Assembly: GCF_016862915.1 (NCBI RefSeq)
Contig: NZ_BONW01000049.1
Span: forward strand, 1 to 64,000
DNA length: 64,000 nucleotides
Direction of reading: 5' to 3'
From: Plantactinospora endophytica
Lineage (GTDB): Bacteria > Actinomycetota > Actinomycetes > Mycobacteriales > Micromonosporaceae
Shown here: positions 20,459-27,774 of the stretch, piece after piece
Layout of the letters: every line of letters starts with the position of its first letter
How positions within the stretch are numbered: the stretch's first letter is position 1
Notes under the pieces: generated by a model
The model's database searches: none
The model's input: the letters and a program-made list of their open reading frames with translations, nothing else
What the model was told of the DNA's origin: nothing
Position numbers and translations under genes: made by a program

Positions 20459-20528
20459 GGAGTGTCCATCCGATCCCCGGGGCGGCAGCCGGCGGGTGGT
20501 GTCGGGCCGGTCGGCTGGTTCCCGGGTA

Positions 20529-20558
20529 CCCCCGCGTAGTCCCCGGGTAGTCCGGGGG
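20529..20558 (+). terminator. Weak terminator-like hairpin after the two-component operon
   Basis: CCCCCG (20529-20534) pairs with CGGGGG (20553-20558) in a region also holding two TAGTCC repeats. Short stem; low confidence. Confidence 0.3.
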
Positions 20559-20637
20559 AAGCCGTTCCGTGGTGTGACGCGCCCACCCCCGCCGAGCACG
20601 CATCCTCTGCTCCGAAGGCGATCGGAGGGAGATCGGG

Positions 20638-21672
20638 ATGGGCTGGCGGGGGACGGTACGGGGAGCGGTGGCGGGACTGCTCGCGCTGGGGCTGATGGTG
20701 CCGCCACCGGCCGGGGCGGCTCCGGTCACGGTCGGGGCGGCGGCGTTCGTCGAGGCGTACCCGACGGTGGCGGCGGCGATGCGCGCGGCCGGCGCGCCGT
20801 ACGCCGACTGGGTCGCCGCCGGCCGGACCTTCCTGGCGTTCGACCCGTACGGCGACGGGCTGGCCGTGGAGGTGCTGGGCGACCTCGGCACCGCCGACCG
20901 GATCGCCGTGCTGGTGCCGGGGGTGGACAGCACACTGCGGAACTTCGACCGGGGACTGGGCGGCGTACGCCGACGTGCCCCGGCCGCCCAGGCCCGGGCG
21001 CTGTACGACGAACTGCACGCCGCCCGCCCCGACGCCCGGGTGGCGGTGCTGGCCTGGCTCGGCTACGACCCGCCGAACGGGATCGGCCGGGCGGCGGCCC
21101 GCTCGGAGACCGCCCGGAGCGGGGCGGACGCGCTTGTCGAACTGACCCGGACGCTGGCCCGGCACCGCCCCGACGCGACGGTGACGCTGATCGGGCACAG
21201 CTACGGCGCGCTGGTGGTCGGGCTGGCCGCACCCGGGCTGCCGCCGCAGGTCACCGACCTGGTGACGGTGGCCGGGATCGGGATGGGCGTCGACCGGGCC
21301 GCCGACCTCGGCTCCGCCGCCCGGGTCTGGGCCGCCGAGTCGCCGGACGACTGGATCCGCCGGCTGCCGCCGGTCCGGCTGCTCGGCTTCGGCCACGGCG
21401 TCCGGCCGGCGAGCCCGGAGTTCGGCGCCCGGCCGCTGCCGGTGACCGGGGTCGCCGGCCACGACGGCTACCTGGTGCCGGGCAGCACGACACTGCGGGC
21501 GACGGCCTCGGTAGTGCTCGGCATCCCGGAGCGAACCAACGACCGGAGCGTCCTCGGCAGCCCGGGGCCGGCCGACGACCAAAGCGTCCTCGGCAGCCCC
21601 GAGTCGGCCGGCGAGCGGACCGCGCCCGGCGTTCCCGGGTCGGCCGGCGAGCGGGTGGAGGCGGCCCGATGA
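20638..21672 (+). CDS. Secreted alpha/beta hydrolase (DUF1023-type)
   Basis: A 344-aa protein with a signal peptide (WRGTVRGAVAGLLALGLMV, cleavage near PPAGAA). The hydrolase domain has the nucleophile elbow GHSYG. The oxyanion region VLVPGVDSTLRNFDRGL and WLGYDPPNGIG match the DUF1023 type, and a catalytic His candidate is GVAGHDGY. The last ~50 residues carry imperfect repeats (SVLGSPGPADDQ, SVLGSPESAGER). GGAGGGAG precedes the ATG. Its stop overlaps the next start by 4 bp. The substrate is not predictable. Confidence 0.85.
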   Translation: MGWRGTVRGAVAGLLALGLMVPPPAGAAPVTVGAAAFVEAYPTVAAAMRAAGAPYADWVAAGRTFLAFDPYGDGLAVEVLGDLGTADRIAVLVPGVDSTLRNFDRGLGGVRRRAPAAQARALYDELHAARPDARVAVLAWLGYDPPNGIGRAAARSETARSGADALVELTRTLARHRPDATVTLIGHSYGALVVGLAAPGLPPQVTDLVTVAGIGMGVDRAADLGSAARVWAAESPDDWIRRLPPVRLLGFGHGVRPASPEFGARPLPVTGVAGHDGYLVPGSTTLRATASVVLGIPERTNDRSVLGSPGPADDQSVLGSPESAGERTAPGVPGSAGERVEAAR

Positions 21673-22922
21673 GCGTCCTCGACCGGCGGCGGACCGACAG
21701 CGCAGCACCGGATACCTCCGCCCCGGCCGGCGGCGGTAGCCGGGACCGGGGCGTCGACGGGCTGCGGGCGTACGCGATCGGCGGGGTGGTGTTCGGGCAC
21801 TGGCTGGTCACCGCCCTGGTACTCGGCCCGGACGGCGCACTGCGTACGGCGAGCCCACTGGCCGCGATGCCGGCGTTGGTACCGGTGACCTGGCTGCTCC
21901 AGACGCTCGGGCTGTTCTTCTTCGTCAGCGGGTACGCCTCGGCGCGGTCCTTCGGCACCGCCGCCGCCCGGGGGCTCGGAACGGCCGGATGGCTACGACG
22001 GCGGCTCGGCCGGCTGGGCGGGCCGGTGCTGTTCCTGGTCGGCGGCTGGCTGCTGGTGCTGGCCGTGGCAGCCCTGCTCGGCACCCCGGCCGGAACCCTG
22101 CGTACCGCCGCCACGCTGGTGGTCAGTCCACTGTGGTTCCTGCTGCCGCTGGTGGTGCTGATCGCGTGCACCGGTCCACTGCGCCGGGCCCTGCACCGGT
22201 ACGGGCCGGTGCGGCTGGCCGTACCCGCCGTGGCGTTGGTCACGTTGAGCGACCTGGCCGGCCGGGTCGGCGACCCGTCAGGCTGGCCGGTGCCGCTGCC
22301 CGGTGACGGCGCGTGGCGGGTACCGGTGGCGGTGCTGGCCGGCTGGCTGCTGCCGTACCTGCTCGGGATGGCGCTCGCCGACGGTCGGCTCGGCGGTCGG
22401 CGTACCGCCGTCGGGCTGCTGCTCGGCGGTGCGGCCGGAATGGCGGTGCTGGGCTGGGCCGGCTATCCGCTGAGCGCGGTCGGGGTACCCGGGGACGGCA
22501 TGTCCAACCTGGACCCGCCGTCGCTGTTCGCGGTCTGCCTGGCCCTTGCCCAGATCAGCGTGGCGCTGCTGGTCCGGCCGACGCTGGGCCGGGTGCTGGC
22601 CCGGCCGGCCCGGTGGGCACCGGTCCAGCGGCTCAACGCGGTGGCGGTCAGCGTCTACCTGTGGCACCAGAGCACCCTGCTCGGAGTGACCGCGCTGGCC
22701 GCGCTCGCGGCCCGGCTGGCCGACACCGGCGCCGTACCCGGGCTGCACACGGCGCCGGACGGGCCCGGCTGGGTGCTCGCCCGACTGGCCTGGCTGCCAC
22801 TGCTGGCCCTGGTCCTGAGCGTGCTGGTCGGGCGGCGGCGACGCCCGCCGACGGTACCCGGACAGCGCCCGCCGGCCGGTCCGGACGGCGCCCCGAACGC
22901 CATGCACCGGTACGGACAGTGA
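21669..22922 (+). CDS. Membrane acyltransferase (acyltransferase-3-like)
   Basis: A 417-aa polytopic protein with about ten transmembrane segments. The opening RDRGVDGLRAYAIGGVVFGHWL has the family pattern of Arg, Asp, Arg and then the catalytic His at the end of TM1, as in OafA-type acyltransferases. FFFVSGYASARSF and VSVYLWHQSTLLG are other family-like segments. It probably acylates an envelope sugar, lipid or peptide. The ATG at 21669 overlaps the hydrolase stop (ATGA). Confidence 0.8.
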   Translation: MSVLDRRRTDSAAPDTSAPAGGGSRDRGVDGLRAYAIGGVVFGHWLVTALVLGPDGALRTASPLAAMPALVPVTWLLQTLGLFFFVSGYASARSFGTAAARGLGTAGWLRRRLGRLGGPVLFLVGGWLLVLAVAALLGTPAGTLRTAATLVVSPLWFLLPLVVLIACTGPLRRALHRYGPVRLAVPAVALVTLSDLAGRVGDPSGWPVPLPGDGAWRVPVAVLAGWLLPYLLGMALADGRLGGRRTAVGLLLGGAAGMAVLGWAGYPLSAVGVPGDGMSNLDPPSLFAVCLALAQISVALLVRPTLGRVLARPARWAPVQRLNAVAVSVYLWHQSTLLGVTALAALAARLADTGAVPGLHTAPDGPGWVLARLAWLPLLALVLSVLVGRRRRPPTVPGQRPPAGPDGAPNAMHRYGQ

Positions 22923-22949
22923 CGCTCGGAGACCTTCCGGAGCGTGCGT

Positions 22950-23005
22950 GGGGTCGGGGAGCCGACAGGTCGGGCCCGGATGGCCGACTGCGGCTCCCCG
23001 GCCCC
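22950..23005 (+). terminator. Terminator after the hydrolase/acyltransferase operon
   Basis: Arms GGGGTCGGGGAGCCG (22950-22964) and CGGCTCCCCGGCCCC (22991-23005) pair over 15 positions with one mismatch and a 26-nt loop. Confidence 0.65.
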
Positions 23006-23012
23006 ACGGGTG

Positions 23013-23018
23013 TACGAT
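23013..23018 (+). promoter_or_regulatory. Candidate -10 element of the small-ORF unit
   Basis: TACGAT lies just after the preceding terminator. It would start a transcript near 23025 that carries the hairpin and tiny ORFs described next. No convincing -35 is seen. Confidence 0.45.
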
Positions 23019-23047
23019 GACTCGCGTTCGAGGTCCGGTCGACAGAT

Positions 23048-23080
23048 GGAGGTGATCGCTGTGCGAAATAGCGATCCTCC
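23048..23080 (+). promoter_or_regulatory. Hairpin sequestering a perfect Shine-Dalgarno and a GTG
   Basis: GGAGG (23048-23052) pairs with CCTCC (23076-23080), and ATCGCT (23055-23060) pairs with AGCGAT (23070-23075). A TG bulge lies at 23053-23054 and a 9-nt loop begins with GTG at 23061. GGAGGTGATC is fully complementary to the 16S rRNA 3' end, so the hairpin would hide the ribosome binding site of the short ORF that starts in the loop. Confidence 0.6.
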
Positions 23081-23114
23081 TAGTCGTGGCCGGGTCCTTG
23101 GTCAGTCCGCCTGA
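23061..23114 (+). CDS. Possible 17-aa leader peptide
   Basis: GTG at 23061 follows GGAGGTGATC by about 4-5 nt and opens a 17-codon frame (starting MRNSDPPSRG) ending at TGA 23112-23114. An in-frame ATG at 23046 would lengthen it to 22 aa. A second frame over the same bases reads ILLVVAGSLV from a possible CTG at 23059. No run of one regulated amino acid is seen. The strong ribosome binding site is the only support for translation. Confidence 0.35.
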   Translation: MRNSDPPSRGRVLGQSA

Positions 23115-23242
23115 GCCGTGACCTGCTCCGCCGACTGACCCAGTTCCGCTCCACACCGCGTCCCGGGCCGCTCCGGCACTCTGCCGGCGTGCCTGCCCGG
23201 CTGTGCGTTCCGACGGCTGTCGCCGAGCCGAGTGTGTGGAGC
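23100..23242 (+). ncRNA. Structured RNA region of unknown class
   Basis: Several nested complementary arms occur. GGTCAGTC (23100-23107) pairs with GACTGACC (23133-23140). A 9-bp stem, GCTCCACAC (23148-23156) with GTGTGGAGC (23234-23242), encloses CCGGCA-CTC-TGCCGG, CCGGGC with GCCCGG, and CGGC-TGTC-GCCG. This suggests a folded 5' leader or small RNA between 23025 and the ORF at 23344. It does not match any riboswitch consensus that I recognise. High GC makes chance pairing likely, so this is tentative. Confidence 0.35.
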
Positions 23243-23343
23243 TTCCGGCCACGACTTCGTGTGCGCGTCCACTGATCCCCAGCCGCCCCGCCCGGCCCTG
23301 CGCCGGCCCGGGACGGCTCAGTCGCCACCCGGAGAGCAGAATC

Positions 23344-23430
23344 ATGCAGCGTTACGTCGCCCCCGTGGGCTTCACCCTCGCCGCGGCCTGGGTCGTGGTG
23401 GTCTTCATCCTGGTCCGCGCCACCCCGTGA
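23344..23430 (+). CDS. Predicted 28-aa single-pass membrane peptide
   Basis: ATG at 23344 is preceded by GGAGAG at good spacing. It encodes a short charged start (MQRYV), one hydrophobic span (GFTLAAAWVVVVFILV) and a short tail (RATP). The size and shape fit small membrane proteins that modulate larger complexes. The stop overlaps a further GTG (GTGA at 23427-23430). A long-frame alternative from 23203 exists but lacks a ribosome binding site. Confidence 0.5.
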   Translation: MQRYVAPVGFTLAAAWVVVVFILVRATP

Positions 23431-23501
23431 CGACCGCCGACCCCGCCGAACCGGCGTATCCGCACGGTCGTCGCACCGCAGGTACCCGGTCGGGCCGGTA
23501 G
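23427..23501 (+). CDS. Possible 24-aa coupled ORF
   Basis: GTG at 23427 overlaps the TGA of the membrane peptide and opens a 24-codon frame (starting MTTADPAEPAYP). Support is only the start-stop overlap. No homology is known to me. Confidence 0.25.
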   Translation: MTTADPAEPAYPHGRRTAGTRSGR

Positions 23502-23540
23502 CCACCGGCACCGACCGGGTAGATCCGCACGCCTTCTCTC

Positions 23541-23572
23541 CCGGCCCGCCGACCGAAGCAGGCGCGGGCCGG
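23541..23572. terminator. Terminator between the small-ORF unit and the VWA gene
   Basis: Perfect 9-bp inverted repeat CCGGCCCGC (23541-23549) / GCGGGCCGG (23564-23572), 14-nt loop, directly before the convergent VWA stop codon at 23576. Confidence 0.55.
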
Positions 23573-23575
23573 TCG

Positions 23576-24526
23576 TCAGACCAGGCGGGACGTCCAGAGC
23601 AGGCTCATCCCGGCCGCGCAGAGCGCGAAGAGCAGCGCGATCCCGGCGTACCACTGGGTGATCTCCCGGGCCTCGGTGCGGAACCCGATCGAACTGCCCA
23701 TGTCCTGGTAGACCTGCTTCAACTCGCTGACCGAGGCCGCCTCGTAGAAGAAGCCCTGCGTCGTCTCGGCGAGTTCGGCCAGGGCCAGCCGGTCGACCGG
23801 TACCCGTTGCACCTGGCCGCCGATGTCGACCTGGCCGGAGTCGGTGCCGAACGCGATGGTCGAGACCGGCACGTTCGCCGCCTGCGCCGCCGCACCCGCC
23901 TCCTCGATCGAGCGCCCCGCCGTGCGGTAGCCGTCCGACAGCAGCACGATCCGGGCCGGCGGGATGCCCTGTGCGCCGTCCGCCGGCACCGACCGGATCG
24001 CCTCCAGACAGGTGAAGACCGCCTCGCCGGTCGCGGTCGCCTCGGCCAGCACCAGCCCGTCGATGGCCTGGGTCACCGCCGGGCGGTCCTTGCCCGGCGG
24101 CACCAGCACGTTGGCGGACTTGGCGAAGGCGACCAGCCCGAGGTTGTAGGTCGGCGGCAGTTCCGCGACGAACTGCTTCGCCGCCTCCTGGGCCGCCTCC
24201 AGCCGGTTCGGCGCCACGTCGTCGGCCTCCATCGACAGCGACACGTCGATCGCCAGCATGATGGTGGCCCGCTCCAGCGGCTCCTTGATGTCGACCGCCG
24301 GCCGGGCCATCCCGGTCGCCAGCACCAGCAGGCTGAGCAGCATCACCCCGGCCGCCGCGTGCCGGCGCCAGCCGATCCCCTTCGGCGCGAGGGTACGCAG
24401 CAGCTCGACGTTGGTGAACCGCATCGCGTACGTGCGGCGGTGCAGTTGCCGCCAGACGTACGCCCCGGCGAGCAGCAGCACCGGCAGCACCGCCAGCAGC
24501 CACCACGGTTGCAGAAAACGGATCAT
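23576..24526 (-). CDS. VWA-domain membrane protein (BatA-like)
   Basis: A 316-aa protein with an N-terminal membrane segment (WWLLAVLPVLLLAGAYV), a second span (AAAGVMLLSLLVLATGM), a von Willebrand A domain (about 85-285) and a C-terminal span (WYAGIALLFALCAAGMSLLW). The MIDAS metal site DVSLSM is intact. BatA-like proteins work with MoxR ATPases and DUF58 proteins, encoded just upstream, as a chaperone-type assembly at the membrane. The ATG at 24526 overlaps the DUF58 stop by 4 bp. Confidence 0.9.
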   Translation of the reverse strand: MIRFLQPWWLLAVLPVLLLAGAYVWRQLHRRTYAMRFTNVELLRTLAPKGIGWRRHAAAGVMLLSLLVLATGMARPAVDIKEPLERATIMLAIDVSLSMEADDVAPNRLEAAQEAAKQFVAELPPTYNLGLVAFAKSANVLVPPGKDRPAVTQAIDGLVLAEATATGEAVFTCLEAIRSVPADGAQGIPPARIVLLSDGYRTAGRSIEEAGAAAQAANVPVSTIAFGTDSGQVDIGGQVQRVPVDRLALAELAETTQGFFYEAASVSELKQVYQDMGSSIGFRTEAREITQWYAGIALLFALCAAGMSLLWTSRLV

Positions 24527-25479
24527 CGTGTCGTCCCCCGGGTACGGGCGTGTCGCTGCGCGGCGACGAAGCGCACCATGTCCAGCAGCCAGTCGGAGTC
24601 GGTACGCAGTCGCAGGTGTGCCGCACCGGCGGCACGCAGCTCGTGGGCTATCGCGGCGCGCTGGGCCGCCGCCGCTTCGGCGTAACGGCGCCGCAGCCGT
24701 GGATCGGCGGTCTGCACCTCGTGCAGCTCGCCGGTCTCGGGGTCGACGACGGGCAGCACCCCGACGTCCGGCAACTCCAGCTCACGCGGGTCGACCACCT
24801 CGACCGCGAGCACCTCGTGCCGAACCCCGAGCTTGCGGACCGGGCGTCCCCACTGGGCCGGCGGAGCCAGGAAGTCGGAGATCACCACCGCCATCCCGCG
24901 TCGCCGGGGCGGCCGGTTCAGCGCGTCCACCAGCAGACCCAGGTCGGTACGCCCGGGCCGGGTCGGCGTACCTGCGATGGTCCGGAGCAGCCCCTGCGCC
25001 TCCTTCCGCCCCGGCCGGGCCGGCAGCCGCAGCACGCCCGGCGGCGTGGCCGGCGACGCGGTCCTACCGTCCCGGTGCGGGCCGGTACCGATCACCGCAC
25101 CGATCCGGTTGCCGCCGCGCACGGTCAGGTGGGCGATCGCCGCCGCCGCCGCGATCACGAGTTCCCGCTTGAGCCAGCGGCCGGTGCCGAAGTCGAGGCT
25201 GGCCGAGAGGTCCACCGCCAGCCAGGTCTCCAGTTCCCGGTCGGCGACCGTACGCCGGACGTGCGGCACGGTGGTCCGTGCGGTGACCGGCCAGTCCATC
25301 CGGCGTACGTCGTCGCCGGGGCGGTACTCCCGGGACTCCCCCGCCTCGGTGCCGGGCCCCGGCAGCAGCCCGAGGTAGTCGCCCTGGAGCAGCCCGTCGA
25401 GTTTGCGGGTGACGAGCAACTGCAACCGGGAGAGTACGGCGTCCGCCCGGGCCGGGCTGGTGTCGGGCACCGACATCAT
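24523..25479 (-). CDS. DUF58 protein
   Basis: A 318-aa protein with the DUF58 core: YRPGDDVRRMDWPVTART, followed by a VWA-like fold with DLSASLDFGT and VVISDFLAPP. Usually encoded between moxR and VWA genes, as here. Its precise role is unknown. The ATG at 25479 is chosen because it overlaps the moxR stop (ATGA at 25479-25476). The longer frame from GTG 25500 has no ribosome binding site. Confidence 0.9.
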   Translation of the reverse strand: MMSVPDTSPARADAVLSRLQLLVTRKLDGLLQGDYLGLLPGPGTEAGESREYRPGDDVRRMDWPVTARTTVPHVRRTVADRELETWLAVDLSASLDFGTGRWLKRELVIAAAAAIAHLTVRGGNRIGAVIGTGPHRDGRTASPATPPGVLRLPARPGRKEAQGLLRTIAGTPTRPGRTDLGLLVDALNRPPRRRGMAVVISDFLAPPAQWGRPVRKLGVRHEVLAVEVVDPRELELPDVGVLPVVDPETGELHEVQTADPRLRRRYAEAAAAQRAAIAHELRAAGAAHLRLRTDSDWLLDMVRFVAAQRHARTRGTTR

Positions 25480-26627
25480 GCGGGCGGGCGCCCGGGCCAC
25501 GCCGGGCCGGCCGCCGGCACCCCGGACGCCGGACCGAGCACGGTTCCCGGGGCGGCGCCGTTCGGTGGCACCGGGCTGGCGTTCTGCCGGGGGGCGACCG
25601 AGGGCAGCGGGATGGTGGACATCACCCGGTCGACGACGTGGTCGGCGGGGATGTTGTCGGCGAGTGCGTCGTAGCTGAGTACCAGCCGGTGCCGCAGGAT
25701 GTCCGGGGCGATGTCCTGCACGTCCTGCGGCAGCGCGTAGTCACGACCACGCATCAGCGCGAGTGCCCGGGTGGCCCGGACGATGCCGAGCGAGGCGCGC
25801 GGGCTGGCGCCGTACTGGATGAGCTGGGCGACGTCCGGCATGCCGTGCTCGGCCGGCGCCCGGGTGGCCAGCACCAGGCGTACGGCGTAGTCGACCAGGG
25901 CGTTGTGCACGAAGACCTTGTCGGCCTTCTGTTGCAGCCCGACGAGTTCGAGCGGGGTGAAGACCGAGGACGGCTCGGGGGCGCTGACCCCCATCCGGTA
26001 GACGATCTCGCGCTCCTCGGCGTCGGTGGGATAGCCGACGATGATCTTCATCAGGAAGCGGTCCCGCTGCGCCTCGGGCAGCGGGTAGACGCCCTCCTGC
26101 TCGATCGGGTTCTGGGTGGCCATCACCAGGAACGGGTTCGGCACCCGGTGGGTCTGGCCGCCGATCGACACCTGCTGCTCGGACATCACTTCCAGCAGCG
26201 CCGACTGCACCTTGGCCGGGGCCCGGTTGATCTCGTCGGCGAGCAGGAAGTTCACGAAGACCGGGCCGAGTTCGACGTCGAACTTCTCGCTCGACTGCCG
26301 GTAGATCCGGGTGCCGACGATGTCCGCGGGTACGAGGTCCGGAGTGAACTGGACCCGGGCGAAGGTGCCGCCGACCACCCGGGCCAGGGTCTCCACCGCG
26401 AGCGTCTTGGCCACCCCCGGCACCCCTTCGAGCAGGCAGTGCCCCCGGGCCAGCAGGGCGACGAACATCCGCTCGACCATCCGGTCCTGCCCGACGATCA
26501 CCCGCTTGACCTCGAAGAGGGCGCGTTCCAGCAGGGTGGCGTCCTCGGCCGGGGTGCTGCCCACGGTGGGGACGGCACCGCCGACGTCGGGCGGGGTCGG
26601 AGTGTCGGGCGTCGTCGGCTGGGCCAC
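25476..26627 (-). CDS. moxR: MoxR-type AAA+ ATPase
   Basis: A 383-aa AAA+ ATPase: Walker A EGVPGVAKT, Walker B LLADEINRAP, sensor 1 MATQNPIEQEG, Arg-finger region LPEAQRDRF and a C-terminal lid. A disordered Pro/Ala tail follows (about 350-383). MoxR ATPases act as chaperones for metal or cofactor insertion with VWA partners. The GTG at 26627 has GGAGG 5 nt upstream. First gene of the moxR-DUF58-VWA operon, with overlapping starts throughout. Confidence 0.93.
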   Translation of the reverse strand: MAQPTTPDTPTPPDVGGAVPTVGSTPAEDATLLERALFEVKRVIVGQDRMVERMFVALLARGHCLLEGVPGVAKTLAVETLARVVGGTFARVQFTPDLVPADIVGTRIYRQSSEKFDVELGPVFVNFLLADEINRAPAKVQSALLEVMSEQQVSIGGQTHRVPNPFLVMATQNPIEQEGVYPLPEAQRDRFLMKIIVGYPTDAEEREIVYRMGVSAPEPSSVFTPLELVGLQQKADKVFVHNALVDYAVRLVLATRAPAEHGMPDVAQLIQYGASPRASLGIVRATRALALMRGRDYALPQDVQDIAPDILRHRLVLSYDALADNIPADHVVDRVMSTIPLPSVAPRQNASPVPPNGAAPGTVLGPASGVPAAGPAWPGRPPA

Positions 26628-26953
26628 CGGTCCTCCACAGCAGGGTCACGGGATCAACGGGGTCGGCGCGGAGCCGACGCCCCCAAGCGTCGCACGTCCG
26701 GCTGAGAGACCGCGAAGGGAGAACCGGATTTGCCGTTCCATGCCGTGCATTTGCGGCTCGCGGAGACGCGCAATCCGCGAAACGGTCGAGGGTGGGTAGA
26801 CATAGAGGGGTTTTCTCTGTGTAATATGCAGCGAATCGCCGGGCGGCTCCCCCCGTGGCCGCCCGGCGATCTTCTCCCCCGGCTCCGGTCGCGGGCGGCA
26901 GGCTCCGATCCTGCGCGCCCTGGTCCAACCGCCGCCGACGTAGACTCGCCGCC
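26628..26953. other. Intergenic region between divergent moxR and the Cys/His-protein gene
   Basis: 326 bp without a convincing gene. It contains A/T-rich promoter-like sequence (TAGACAT at 26797, TAATAT at 26822) and a perfect hairpin at 26835-26870. A minus-strand frame of 49 codons (26654-26803) lies in the moxR leader but has no ribosome binding site. The moxR leader may therefore be long. Confidence 0.5.
26835..26870 (+). terminator. Perfect 13-bp hairpin in the divergent intergenic region
   Basis: ATCGCCGGGCGGC (26835-26847) pairs perfectly with GCCGCCCGGCGAT (26858-26870), with a 10-nt C-rich loop, followed by CTTCTCCCCC. It looks like a terminator or attenuator, although no gene ends here. 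Confidence 0.5.
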
Positions 26954-27208
26954 GTGAGCAACGGGTCCCCAGTCGCAGACACCGCACCGCTGGCCGCCGA
27001 CCCACCGCTGATCTGCTCGGCCCGGGGCTGCCGGGCGTCGGCCGTCTGGGCCCTGCACTGGAACAACCCCCGGCTGCACACCCCGGAGCGGCGCAAGACC
27101 TGGCTCGCCTGTGCCGAGCACCGGCAGTCGCTCGGCGACTTCCTCGGCGCGCGCGGGTTCCTTCGCGAGGTAACACCCGCCGGGGGATCGCCTACGCTCG
27201 ACACGTGA
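26954..27208 (+). CDS. Small Cys/His protein (often misnamed acetone carboxylase)
   Basis: An 84-aa protein with a probable metal site of three Cys and one His (CSARGC, then CAEH) around a conserved WALHWNNP/LHTPERRKTW core. Close relatives in actinomycetes are commonly labelled acetone carboxylase, which its size rules out. TAGACT (26941-26946) ends 7 nt before the GTG at 26954 and there is no ribosome binding site, so it is probably leaderless. Its stop overlaps the next start (GTGA). Confidence 0.8.
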   Translation: MSNGSPVADTAPLAADPPLICSARGCRASAVWALHWNNPRLHTPERRKTWLACAEHRQSLGDFLGARGFLREVTPAGGSPTLDT

Positions 27209-27774
27209 GCGAGCGAGGCGGCGACAGCGAGCACCGCGAAGAGCCGACCGGCGAACCGGCGGCCGGACAACCCACCGTCGAGCCGACGGATCCGCTGGAG
27301 CCGTGGCCGGAAACCGTACGCTGGCAGCCGGTCTCCCCGGACCTGGTCAAGGTGGAGGCCGTCCGGCTCGGCATCGGGGTGCTGGTCCTCGTCGTCGGTC
27401 TCGGGCTCGGCCTCGCGTTCACCGGCCACTGGTTCTTCGGTGTCGTGCTCGGCGCGGTGGTGCTGCTGACCGCCTGGCGGCTCACGGTGATCGTCCGGGC
27501 CGTCCGCGCCTGGGGGTACGCCGAACGCGACCACGACCTGCTCGTCCGGCACGGCCTGCTGGTCCGCCGGCTGTCGATCGTGCCGTACGCCCGGATGCAG
27601 TTCGTGGACGTCACCGCCGGTCCGCTGGAACGCGCCTTCGACCTGGCCACCGTGCAACTGCACACCGCTGCGGCGGCCAGCGACGCCCGGGTACCCGGGC
27701 TGCGTCCGGCCGAGGCGTCCCGGCTGCGCGACCGGCTCACCGCGCTCGGCGAGGACCGGGCGGAGGGTCTGTGA
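27205..27774 (+). CDS. Bacterial PH-domain membrane protein (YdbS-like)
   Basis: A 189-aa protein: a charged N-terminus, two membrane segments (LGIGVLVLVVGLGLGLAF, FFGVVLGAVVLLTAW) and one bPH2 domain (AWGYAERDHDLLVRHGLLVR through RLSIVPYARMQFVDVTAGPL). The GTG at 27205 overlaps the previous stop. TACGCT (27193-27198), 6 nt upstream, may also give an internal leaderless start. YdbS/YdbT-type proteins are linked to envelope functions. Paired with the next gene, whose start overlaps its stop. Confidence 0.85.
   Translation: MSERGGDSEHREEPTGEPAAGQPTVEPTDPLEPWPETVRWQPVSPDLVKVEAVRLGIGVLVLVVGLGLGLAFTGHWFFGVVLGAVVLLTAWRLTVIVRAVRAWGYAERDHDLLVRHGLLVRRLSIVPYARMQFVDVTAGPLERAFDLATVQLHTAAAASDARVPGLRPAEASRLRDRLTALGEDRAEGL

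Noticed and set aside
20397-21668. N-terminal extension of the acyltransferase
   Set aside because: The added sequence is the out-of-frame hydrolase gene; the ATGA junction at 21669 is the natural start.
26654-26803. 49-codon minus-strand ORF in the moxR leader
   Set aside because: No ribosome binding site and no recognisable sequence; only a note in the intergenic entry.
26730-26957. 75-codon plus-strand ORF
   Set aside because: It runs through the perfect hairpin at 26835-26870 and ends inside the next gene; no ribosome binding site.
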